A model generated the notes under the pieces. It searched no databases and was not told the DNA's origin. It saw only the letters and a program-made list of their open reading frames with translations. DNA of 64,000 nt, from positions 900,050-964,049 of the forward strand of contig NC_031792.1 in the NCBI RefSeq assembly GCF_001522545.3. Direction: 5' to 3'. The translations under genes were made by a program, and so were the position numbers. Origin of the DNA: Parus major. Its lineage: Eukaryota; Chordata; Aves; Passeriformes; Paridae. Shown piece after piece: positions 25,301-37,300 of the stretch; the stretch's first letter is position 1; each line of letters begins with the position of its first letter.

Positions 25301-28300
25301 GTGAGTATATTTGTCCTTTTCTTTCTCTTAAGCAGATGGGAAGGATTTGTGTGGCAGAACACGATAGAATCAATGGGAAGAAAAGGAGGTTAACTCCCTC
25401 TGACAGATTTTGGTAGAGGGAAGCTTATTTTGAAGCATTTGGTTGTCTTGCCTGCTTTAACGTAGGGGGGAAAGGGGCTCCTTTCAGTGAGTCTGTGGCA
25501 CATGGAGCGTACGTGTGCACATGGCTGTGTCAGCCCGGGGTGCAGCACCGGACAGGCAGCTCTGCCCGACGATTGCTGTGCATCCCTGCCTCATCCTTGT
25601 CTTCTCAGCATGGTTCTGAGTTGGCTTGCTCAGCCCCACGTTCCTCTGGAGCCCTCCCGCTCCATCTCTGTGTGGGTTGGAGGCAGGATCCTGGATCCAG
25701 CTGGGGTTACTCAGCCTTGCCCTGATTGTGAGCGGATCAGCTGCTCTGGAGGAGAGAGCCTGAGTGGCAAACTCCCCACCTGTCCAGCAGAGAGGAGCAA
25801 TCCTGTTTGCAAGGTTGTGTCTGGAGAATACACCTGTCCTCTCGTGCCTAATAATGAGCATAATCAGATGTGAAGGGAAAACAAAACATATGCCTGCTGT
25901 GCTCCCCCTCTCCCTCCCCGCAGCGCAGGCACCGCGCATGCAAATGCTGCTGGAGCAGCCACGCTTGGGTTTATTACAGCCCTGTTTGGGGAGAGCTGGG
26001 TGTGAAATGGTGCTCCCTGCAGAACTGCAGCTGCTCTTTTGTGTCTGTGCACAGAGGCTCGGCTGGAACGGCTCGGGGTTGTAGGAATGTGCCTCCTTCC
26101 GTGTGAGGAGCTTGCCTTGCTTTGAATATATTGGCGAAATATTCTGTTGTTGAAAAAGAAACAACAAAAAGAAACCAAAAGACACCTCTGGCAGCTCTGT
26201 GGGCACGAAATTGGGGTTTTGTTGGTGTGGGATGTGTCCTGCTGGGCCTGGCAGAGGGGAGGCTGCTCCTTCCCCCATTCCCTTCCCAGGGAGTGCAAGG
26301 TGCAGAACCTGGAGTCGTAGAATGTCCCGAGTTGGAAGGAACCCACAGACATCATCAAGGTCTAACCCCTGGCCCCACACAGACACCCCAAAATCCCACC
26401 CTGTGCCTGAGAGTGCTCCTGGAGCTGCTCACTGTCACTGCCCCGGGGCTGTGACCATTCCCTGGGGAGCCTGGGCAGGGCCTGGCCCTCAGGAGAAAGG
26501 CAAACCTGTCCCAAGTGCTCAGTGCTGGCACCTTGCAGCACGATCTGAGCTGATGTGAGATGTCCCCTGGGATCTGGGCTGTGCAGAGGGAGGAGATGGC
26601 CCCTTATCTGTCATCCCTGTGTTCACACAGCTGGTTCTGTGGCTTCAGCATGTGAAGTGTCCTCCGGGGATGCAGCTGGCTGGAAAACCGAGCTGCTCGG
26701 GGCTCTGGGGCTGCAGGAGGGGCAAGGATCCAATAATTCCATGGACAAGGCTTAAAATCTGCCCCCGTTCCCTGCAGATGGGGGCTGTCTTCACCTTCCA
26801 AACATGTGCAGAGGTTCCTGCAGCCCACAGTTCCTCTGGAGGAGGAATCCTCTGTTGGGCAGAGGGGCAGTAGGAGCCCTGTGCATGAGCTCAGAGGAGT
26901 TGCCCTCTCTCCAAGGTGATCTCCTTCCCCACTTGTGTGGCTCCTTCCCATTCCCAGGCAGTGGTGACAGAGCCCATTTGGAGCGAGGAAACATTTGCTG
27001 AGCTCCAGTTCTGGGGGATTGGAGTCATCAGTCACAGGGGCAGGAGGGGGCTGGGGGGCTGTGCCCAGGCTGATGAGATGGAAGGTGACAGCACTTGCAG
27101 GGAATCCTTCTGCCATTTGCTCCACTGAACATTTGCATGAATTACCGTGGCTTTAATTCCTCCCCGTTTTGGCCCTGCTCCACGCACGCAGGGGCTGGGC
27201 TCACCTGCTGGCTGCCCCAAAAATTTATGAATGGGCCCTCCCTGTGGGGCAGAAGTGGCCCTCGGGTGGCCCTGCTGCAAGGACAGGGAGATGTGGGAGC
27301 TGGCAGGTGGGGAAAGGAGCAGCTGACATTCAGATATCTCCTGTTCATATTTCAGGTATTTCCTATGCCATAAATGAGCCAACTGAAGGCTCGGTGTGCT
27401 GCAAGGGGGATGGATCCAGGAGTCAGAAATGCCTGGGCTGGTGGCTCTGTGCAGCCCATCACACCCTGCCCCAGAGCCTGGATGGGAGGCAGGACTGGGT
27501 CCTGATGTGGTTTTTGGTGCCAGACAATGCATCCTTTGCTTCACTGCCACAGCACTTTGTGTGTGACACTTCTCTTTTAGGAGATTTCTCTCCTGTGCTT
27601 TCCAGGGAGTTCAGTGTGGCTTGGGATGGTAAAATGACCTTCAGGAAAGAAAAGCCAAAGCTGTGTCCCAAGTTTGCAGTGCTGGCAGGGAGTTCATCTT
27701 TTATCCTGGGAATGCTGAGCTCCCAGGCCTCCCCTTGAGCTTCTGGAAGGATTCCTGGGATGGTTGGAGACCCCTCAGGAGAGGAGCCTGGCACATCCAG
27801 TGTTCTGGCCCAGCTGATTCCATCAGCAGAACTCCTTTGAGGCCTTTGATGGTGAAGGAGCCACAAACTCCACCCTGTTTGCTTTTACCTGCAGGCCCAG
27901 GAGCTGGGAGAAGAGGGAAAAGACCAAAGCAAAGGCAGTGTAGAGGAAGAGCAAAGGAAAAGACCAGAAGCTGCTGAGAGGTATGGTACAAACAAAGGCA
28001 CGGAGGAGATGTGGGCAGCTCCAGAGTTTCCTGCCTTGCCCTCCCCGCTGTGCTCCCTGCAGCCTGTCCAGGTGTGCCCTGCCCTGCACCCCCAGGTGCT
28101 GCAGCCTCTCACAGGGGCTGTCCCCCTGAACCCCTCGCTTCTCCTGCTGCCTCCTCAGCCCTGTCTCAGAGGCCAGAGTGCCTGCCCAGCCTTTCCCTGG
28201 GGCTGCCCCAGCTCTGGCAATGCCCTCTGTCTCCCTGGCAGTGCCCTTGCCAGGATGGTCTGAGCCTGCTCACGCCCTGGGCTGTCAAACAGGGCAGATG

Positions 28301-31300
28301 TGGCCCCTGCCATGGCCTGGTGCCAGCCATGGTCCTGCCTGTGCCTAAAGGCTCTCAGGTGTCTATTCCTGATGCCAGGAGAGTCCAGCTGCGATGGGAG
28401 CAAGTTCTCTTCCTTCCCCAGAGGTGGCCATGAGCAGGTGTGAGCATTAAGCTGTTTTGTGTCCTGGCCTGTGGGCAGATCACCAGCTGTTATCCCAAGA
28501 GGAACGCTGGCTTCCACACCCCCCTTACCACGGGCTGTCCAGGGGAGCTGTTTTCAGCCTCTTTGTGGGCATTTGTTTGGAACAGTTGGAATGCTGTTCT
28601 GAGCAGCGAGCTCTGTGCTCCCTTGAGCTCCTCCTCCTTGGAGAGCCCCAGCCTGGCATTTACAGATGAGTTGTGTCAAAGCTCTTGGCCTCCACGCAGA
28701 GCAACACGTTCTCCAGGGCACTGGGAACCAAGGAGCTGCTGCCCGTGCCAGGAAAATTCATGAGCAGAAGCTGCAGTCCATCTAAATGACTGGCTCTGTG
28801 GGGTTTGCAGCCTTGTTCTTGGAGGAGCTGCTGGTGTGAGGGTCTCCAAAAACGTGTTCTGCCCGCAGGAATTGTCTCCTTATCACTTGGTTCCTGCTTC
28901 CCAGCTGAGCATCCTCTCTTTCTCTCTGCCTGTGAAGCTGCTCGTGCTTGCCTTGTCTCTCCTCTCTGTGCTTCTGAGATGAAGTAGGACTGTAGATACA
29001 AGCATGCCTGCCAACACTCCCATCTGTAATTTGGACAGCAGTGTGAGTATGGCTGATAGGGCTGACACACCTTGGGGACGTTCTCCCAGGGCCTGGAAGG
29101 AGCGGGGTAGGCCAGGGAAGGGATCCAGCACGCTGGGGCTGATGTCCATTGTATCCTCAGCTGCCTGTTAGTCCGACACGAGGTGGTGGGGACGGTGTGG
29201 AGCTGGCAGGTCCTGTTGGCAGGCATGGCTTGGTGCCCACCCGCGTCACCTGTACATCCTTGTCCACCTGCAGCAGCCACTTGAGTCTGAGCTGAGCTAA
29301 TCTGATCTTGTGTCCCCTGTTCTGTGCTGGAGTGAGAGGGATCTCAGTGCTTGTGAGACACCAGTGGAGCGTTCCGGGTTAGAAAATCCCCATGGGGCGG
29401 AGGCTGCGGAGCCGGAGGAGGGAGCCCTGGATAGCCTGGTGGATCCTGAGGAGCTTCCTGCCCCACTCAGCGTGTAAGGGCTTTGTGTCAGTCCCTGCTG
29501 CTGTGACTGTGACAGCTTTTGTCCCCCGTGGTGGCCGGAGCTGGCGTGTGAAGGTGGCACATCCCAGCAGCTGTTCCCTGGCACCAGTGAGCAGCCTGTG
29601 CTGGGCAGGGCAGGGCAGGGCAGGGCAGGGCAGCAGCTCAGCTCTCGGGGTCTGTGCCTCAGGGCTCCGTGGGATGAGGGAGAGCTTTCCCTTGTCTTTG
29701 GGAAAGCCTTCCTGTGCCGAGGCTGCGATTCCATGTGGTTTCTCCTTTGCTTCCACACAGAACTTGCCGAGTGGTGCTGAGCTGGGGGTGGGGAAGGGGA
29801 AAACCCCATCGATTCACCCCGTTTTACACCCTCTGGGCACGCTGGTGGTGTGGGAACAGTGAGTTGGGAGTGGGCTCCTGCCCAAGCCGCCGTTCTGTGC
29901 TGCCCCACGGGCGGTGTTTGTGGATTCCGGGTGTTTGCAGCTCCCCGAGACACGGGGGCTCAGGGAATGTCAGTGTGCTGACTCTGCGTTCTGTCACAAA
30001 TGACACATCAGCAGATGCAGCTGGAAGAAATTAGGCAGTGTGTCTCTGAGGACAGGGTGCTGGGGAGGGAGTCTGTGTTCTGACAGGAGCTGTGCTGCAG
30101 TGTAAACGTGTGTGTGTGTGCTGTGTGTGTGTGTCTGTGTGTGTGGCAGTGTAAACGTGTGTGTGTGTGCTGTGTGTGTGTGTCTGTGTGTGTGTGTGTC
30201 TGTCTGTCTGTCTGTGTGCGCTGCCTGAGTGTCCTGTGGAGCAGAACCTGGGGCAGAAGGCACAATGAGGTGACCAGGTGGAAGTGTCTGAATTGCTCTG
30301 CAGAAGGATGAAGGGCACCTGCTGCAGGTGGTGAAGGGAGATTGTTCCAGAACCCCACTACTTTCCTCTCTCTTGCTCTTTTTGCTAATGGCTGCAGAAA
30401 TGACCTTTTCTCTCCTGACTGGAGGCTGAATAACTGGGGCTGTTATTTCCCTGATTCCTGGCACAAGTCCCTCTGCCTTGCACTGCCAGTCTCACAGCAT
30501 GGTGAGACCTTCCTGCTCCAGCCTTCGCCAGCAAAGAACAAAAATCTTTCTTCCTAGCCTAATCTCAATTTTCCCCTCCTTTCCCCTTTAGCTTCACTTA
30601 TAATTTTGCTGCTGTCTGAAAAAAAAAAAACAAAACTTAATTAGAACCAGATTGGGTTTGAATTTTTGGAATGCTGAGGGCTTTCTGTTGCCTGGAGCTG
30701 TCAAATTCCCAGCACACTTTAGGTTGCAATTGCAGAAAAATACCTGGTCCATGAGAAGCAGCAATCCCTGGGCTGGGAGCAGGTACTGATGGCATCTGCT
30801 CCTGTGCCTGGCAGCCTGGCCAGGGCTTTTCACCAAGTGAGATTTTATTGACCTCACAAGGTGAGCTCTGGTGGGCCAAAATCAGAATTATTTAGGCCTG
30901 GAGTGCAGCTGGGGCTGGGTGCAGTTTATCAAGTTATCAGTTGGAGATGCTCTGGGAGTCAGCAGGAGGATCTGCCAGTGATCCTCAGGATCCAGCTCAG
31001 GCCAGCAATGAAGCTTTTGGAGTAGCTGGCTCTGAGATTTTTGGTTTGGAGGTGATGCTCTGTGGAGGAGGTTCCTGTTCCTTTTATGTCACTCTGTTTT
31101 CTGTCACTCTTTTGCCAAAGGAGCTTTTTCTCTTTGGTAGGCAACCTGAGAAGGAAATGGAGCAGTCCTTGAACCAGCCTAATGATGAATCCCTGGAGGA
31201 AATAGTCAAGGAGGTGGAGACGGAGCTGGAGCAAGAGGAAATACATTTATTTCAAGCAAAGGAGGAGAAAATTGAGCAATTCCAGGAGGAGATGAAGCCG

Positions 31301-34300
31301 AAGGAAGAGGAGGAGGAGGAGGAGGAAGCTGAAAAGCTTCATCAGCAAAAAGAAAAACCCCTCAGGTACTTTCCTTTTTTACTCCATCCCCTCTGAGGCT
31401 TTCCAAGGTGGGGTTTCATTGCTGCTGGCCACAGACTGGTGTTGCTGCAGCCAGCACCTGGGGAGTGGTGCTGGGGGAAGGAGCAGGATCAGGGCTCTCA
31501 GGGAGGAGGAGGAGGAGGAGGAGGAAGGACAGGCTTTGGCACAGACAGTTCTGTGTGAGGATGTGCAAACCCCGGGATGGAGAGTGCCCCACTGGCAGCT
31601 CAGGCTCTCCCAGCCTGCCAGGAGGGGCAGGAGAGCATCCTGCAGGATGGGCTGTGCTCACACACACACAGAGCTGTCACTTATGGTTAACCTGGGAGAA
31701 GTTTCCAGCTCAGTGCTTGGAGCTCTCCCAGCTGGCAGATGTTCAAACCCTGGGCTAAGTGGTGGGAACAGGACGGGAAATGGGAGCATTAGAGGAGATG
31801 AGGAGCTCCAGAGGAGCTATCTGGAGTTCTGATAGGGGATGTTTTACAGAGGGACTTCCAGACAAGGCTTCTAGCAACAGGGATGGCTGTGGGAAAGCAG
31901 GATGTGAGAGCAGTGCAGGGGATGGAACAGCCTTGGGAGCTGTGTCCTTTCCCTGGGGGAATTTTCCTCTTGAGGCTTCTGTATGAGCTTGCTGCACTTG
32001 ATGCTTGTGTTCTGAGCAGTCAGAAACAGCATCTTGCCATGAAACATTGTGGGGATGCAGTCTGGGTGTGAACAAGCTGGAGAAACGGTGCCTGAAGGGG
32101 GGAAAAAAAGTGTACAAAAGGTATAATATGGAAATATGGAGCTTCCAGATGTGCTAATGCATCTTGTACCTTGCCTGGGAGCCTGCATCCATTTAATGAG
32201 AGTGATCTCACTTACCTGCAAAACAAAAACAACCAAAAAGAAGTGTAAGCTATGATGATACAGCAAGTTTTAAACCCACACTGCTCAGGTTTGGTGCTGG
32301 GGCTGGCAGCAGCAGGTCCTGCAGCTGTGGGGAGGAAATGCATGGCACCACAGCCAGGGAGATCCCCAGCTGAGCTGAAGCCCTTGGAGAGGGGACTGGC
32401 AGATATTTGAGCCTCCTGAACCTATTTTCTTCCTTTTTATTTTCTGTCTCAGCACCCCAGAAGAAGATTTGGCGAAATCTGAGCAGGAAGAGGAAGAGTT
32501 GCTTGTCAGAGAGGAAAAAGCCAAGAGACTGGAAAAGCTGCGAGCCCAGATTGCCTCAGAGATGGAGGCAGAGGAGGAGAGGATGAGGTGAGAGGTTCTG
32601 CTGCTGTTCCTGGGGATGTGAAGTGCTGCTCTGGGGGAAAGGGTCAGGCACATCCCCAGCAGCTGCTCAGAGGCAGCTCCTGAGCCTCCCTGGCCCCAGC
32701 AGCTCCGAGCAGTGCTGCATCTGACTGCTGTGCTCTTGTTCCAAACCTACCAGGGCAGAGCAGGAGGCCACGCTGCAGAAGCTGAGGGAAGAGTGGGAAT
32801 CCCAGCAGCTGGTGGAGAAGGAGAGCCTGGAGAGGAAGCAGCAGCTTGCCTTGGAGGAAATGAAGCTGGCAGTGGAGGAAGCCAGGCAGAAGGAGATGAG
32901 CGAGCTGGAACAAGAGAAGGAGCAGTTCCTGAGCGAGCTCAGGGAGAGGTTAGACAGGGAGAAGAGGAAGGTGAGATCTTCATTGCCAGGCAGGGCCGGC
33001 CTGGAGCTGTTCCTGCTGGCCTGGCTGGCAGTGCCAAGTGTCGGGGCTGGCTCACACCTGCAGTGACAGCTCACTTACAGCACCAAGGGCAGGTGCCAGC
33101 TGGGCTGGGCAGGAGAACTCCCCCAGTTGTTGTTACAGTGGTGATTAACTAATGATTATTTCAATGGCCACTCTGCATCTGAAGATGAGACAGGGATCTC
33201 TGGGTGTCTGGCCTAAACCAGCCCTGTTATCAGATCAGAGCTAAACTGAGCCACTTTATCAGCTCCCAACACCTCTTGTGCTGCTGCCTTAGTCCTGCAG
33301 GGACCTGGGGAGCCATGGAATGGGCTCCAGTTTCCAGTCCCTGCAGCACAGATCCATCCAGATCCCCTGGGAGGGACAGCACAGAGAGAGCAAAGGCAGC
33401 TTGTAGTGATCCCGTTTGGAAGGGGGGGGTTCCTGCTGTGCTTTTGGATGATTTAGAATTTAATTGCAAATGCACCTTGTCCCCACACACAGAGGTTTCC
33501 CAGCAGACTGTTTTGTGTTTCCACAGGCAGCAGAGGAGCTGGAAGAACAGTTTGCCAGTGAGCTCCAGCAGCTGAAGTCTGCAGCAGAAGAGAAGCACCA
33601 CGAGGTGAGGATGGTGTCCTTACAATGTAAATCCTTGGGTTTTATTTTTCCTCACGCTGTCACCAAAGGTGGCCAGGGATGGTGGCATTAATTCTTTTCC
33701 CTTCCCTGGCTGTGGTTGTGGTCTGGCTCAGTGTTTGGCCGTGCTCCAGGCGGGGATGGTGAGGCTGTGCCGTGCTCTGTCGAGGCCATGGAACGGATCC
33801 TGTGGAAGGGCTGACAGGTCTCTGTGGGTGGCTCTCCTGGCAGGTCATTTCCAGCCTGCAAGCCCAGCTGGCAGAGGCACAGAGCAGCCAGGAGGCCCAG
33901 CTGCGTGAGGAGCTGCAGAGGGCAGATCAGAAAGTGCAGCAAAAAGCCCTTAAAGTGAAGGAATACGAGCGTGAGGTGAGCGTCGGTTTTGTGCTGAGGG
34001 CTCCTCGATCTCCTCAGGCATGGGGCGAGCTCTGAGAGCCCACATCCCCTGCCCATGACAGCCCTGCCTTCAGGGCAGGACATCCCTCAGTGTCACCTCC
34101 CCGGGGTGAGGCTTTGTGATCCCCAGGACACAATCCCTGACCCCACTCTGGGCCCGGGTGGGAGGCTGATTTTAGGGAGGCCACTCTGGTGCAGTGCTGC
34201 AGTTCAGGGAAGCCTCTTTCCCTGCCACCCCTGCAGCTCAGCGAGCTGATGAGCGACAAACGCCGGGAAGTGGAAAAAGAGCACGAGAGGAGGATGGAGA

Positions 34301-37300
34301 GGATGAGGGAGGAGCACCGGGAGGCCCTGGCGAGGGTCCAGGAGCAGTACCAGGAGGAGGTACCGCTGCTGGGGCTGGGATGGGCCGGGTTTACAGTGAA
34401 TTCTGGCTGTGTGGGCATTGCTGGGGAGCCCTGTGCCTCTCAGAGGTGTTTCCCTGTGTCCCTGGGCCGGGTTTACAGTGAATTCTGGCTTTGTGGGCAT
34501 TGCTGGGGAGCCCTGTGCCTCTCAGAGGTGTTTCCCTGTGTCCCTGGGCCGGGTTTACAGTGAGTTCTGGCTGTGTGGGCATTGCTGGGGAGCCCTGTGC
34601 CTCTCACAGGTGTTTCCCTGTGTCCCTGGGCCGGGCAGGAGCGGAGGCAGAGGTCGGAGCTGCTGGAGGGGCTGCGGAGCGAGGCGGCGCGGCTGCGGCA
34701 GCTCCACGACGCCGACGTGAAGGGGCTGCAGGCAGAGCTGGAGGGGAGGCTGACTGCCCTGCAGCACAGGCACAGGGAGAAGGTGAGCAGCAGGCTCTGC
34801 CTCTGGCCCCTGGGACTCCCGAGGGATGGCCTGGAGGCTCCACAGCTTGTCCCCTGCCAGCCTGCACAGCCCAGGGGGACAGGCTCGAGTGGCAGATCAC
34901 GCGTCCCAGTTTGTGTTCCCCTGGTGAGGGAGGAGCTCGTGCCTTTCTCTTTAACTCAGCTCCCTGTGCAGGAAAGGAAGCTCCAGGATTCAGAGAGAGA
35001 GCTTGAAATCCGCATGAAAAACATCCAAGCCAGATCAGAACAGCTCCTCAGCCAGGTGAGCCGGGCCCACAGAGCTCCCCTGATCTGTGCCAGTCCTTTG
35101 GCTGCTGCTGCAGGGGGAAGTGTTCAGGAAAGCTCAGCCAGGGCTTCTGCTGCCATCCCACTTACAGGTAAAACTGTGTCACAAGTCAGAGCAGGACTGA
35201 GCATTCCTGGTGCCAGTGTTTAAAGTTCGAGCTCTGGGTTTGGGGGGCAGAGAGTGGCTGTGAGGAGTCATAAAGCAAATCCAAACAACAGTTCTTGTTT
35301 TGGTCTTGAGACTCAGGCCTGAGGTGCTGCTCAGCATCAGCAGTGTCCTGGCTGTGACACTGCCCTCTCCCCTGTCACAGGAGGAGTCCCTGCAGAGGAG
35401 GAGGCAGCTGCTGCTGGATGAGGACGGGCGGATGCAGCTGGAAAGGGAGGTACGGACACCTGGGCTGAGGGCAGCACCTCAGGACTGGGGCTTTAGGAAA
35501 ACAAAGAGCTGGGAGGTGGGTTAGTTCTGGGCTCTCAGCCCTGTGCTCCCAGCATTGGTGTGTGGTTGTGTAGCTCTGGGACCCTGTGAGCTGTGTGCCC
35601 CTTGTTTCACTCTTGGGGAAATGACTGTGAGGGACTTTGTGGTTTTCTTCCAGGAAGCGGCTCTGGCCTCTCAGCTGCGGCTGGAGGAGAGCAGGAAGGA
35701 GCATTCCAGCCTCCTGGAGTCCGTCCGGCAGCTGCGGAGGTCCCTGGAGGAGCTGCAGGACCAGAAGGCTGAGCTGGAGGCCCAGGTGGACCTGCTGCAG
35801 AGCCGGAGCCAGAGGCTGCAGAAACGCATTGGGTGAGTGTGAGAAGTTCCCTCTGATACCAAAACATCTGCCCTGTGGCCCTGACAAACCTCTGTAACCC
35901 AGCCTGGGCCTCTCCCTGAGCTCTGAGCTCCGTGGTGGGCCATGTTCCTTCCCTGAGGTGAACCATGGAGGAGGACACAGAGCTGCTGGGGCTGGCTCCA
36001 GGTTTATTAACTCAGGGTGTGAATCTGGATTTGCTCCTTCAGCTCTGCAAGTCAGGTTTGTTTGTGTCCTCCACTCCTGCCTTGGATGAGGTGCTGTGAG
36101 AGGGGCACTGAAATGCAGAGAGGTTCTCCTGAGGTGGCTGAGTGCTGAGGAAGGGTGGGAAGCAGTTTCCCTGCCCAGCCAGGGCTTACACTCGGTGTAA
36201 CAGCACAGCCCCAGCCCTGGTGCTGTTCTGCACACCTGTGGCCCTCTCCCTGCTGGAATCTGGAGGCCATTCTGGACACCACTGCAGGTTAATCAAGTGC
36301 CTCTGCTGTTACTTTTTCCCGTGGCAGAGAGCTGGAGGAAGCAATCAGGAGCAAACAGGAGGCTCTGAAAGAACTGGAGGCAGAAGAAAGTGTGGAATCT
36401 CCAAGAAAGAAAGCTGAGCTCCGTGTTGAAGACCTGAGAGAAGCTCCTCAAGCTGTGAGTAAAGCAGCCTGTGAAGGTGTTTGCCTTGTGAGATCTGAGA
36501 ATGAAACTCCCTTGAAAATCCTGGCATTTGTGTGAAGTCATTTGAGATGCAGAGATGGATTTCTCTTTGCTGGTGTGTTCAGTAGTATTTGCAGATGTCT
36601 GTCTATTATTAGTGGGTGGAGAGGAGTGTGGGATACTCAAATCAAAAGCAGGGCTCGTTTCAGGATAGAAACATCATTGTTACCTTCAGAAGTCACATCA
36701 AGAGCACCCTGGTGCTGTCTTTGGATCTGGGCAGTGCCATGGCGATGTCATTCCAAGCTTTTGCTCCTCACTGCATTTTTAGGGGGTCCTGGGCTTCTGT
36801 TTCCCCCATAGCTATTTCTCAGTTGTTGCACTGTGTCACCCTCTCAGCACTCGTCCAGAGAGCCCTCCCCAGCCCCTCAGAGCCCCGAGGAGAGCGTCCT
36901 GCAGTTTGATCGGTGAGCGTCCGCGTGCCAGGAGAGCTTTCCGCTCTGCCTTCCCTGCCTGGGGCTCGCACGGCGGGCACCGAGCAGCCCATTTTGGGGT
37001 GCTGTGTGGGGTGTGCAGCAGCACAGGGAGCCAGGCCAGCCCTGCCTGTTCCCCCCAGGGTCCGGAGTTACCTCTCTGCCGAGGGGCAGTCCCTGCGCAG
37101 CGCCAAGGAGTTCCTGCTGCGCCAGAGCCGCTCCCTGCGCCAGCGGCGCTCGGCGCTCAGGGCTGCCAGCCTGCAGTGGCACCAGCAGCTGCACAGGGCC
37201 CAGGGGGACGTGCAGGGTCCTGACAGCTCCCAGCTCCTGCAGGGAATGCAGCACAACCTGGAGGAGGTGAGCCTGTGCTCGGGTGTTTCCCCCAGCCCTG

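Larger units (their letters stand above)
29474..31140 (+). other. CEP164: CEP164 intron 12
   Basis: 1.7 kb with a GGGCA pentamer run (29603-29635), a GT/GTCT repeat (30105-30220) and an A-rich tract (30620-30632). Otherwise unique. Confidence 0.75.

Noticed and set aside
29383..29473. Shorter form of CEP164 exon 12 using the AG at 29381-29382
   Set aside because: With the incoming phase it would hit a stop (TAG) in the exon; the acceptor ending at 29347 gives an open frame that continues correctly.
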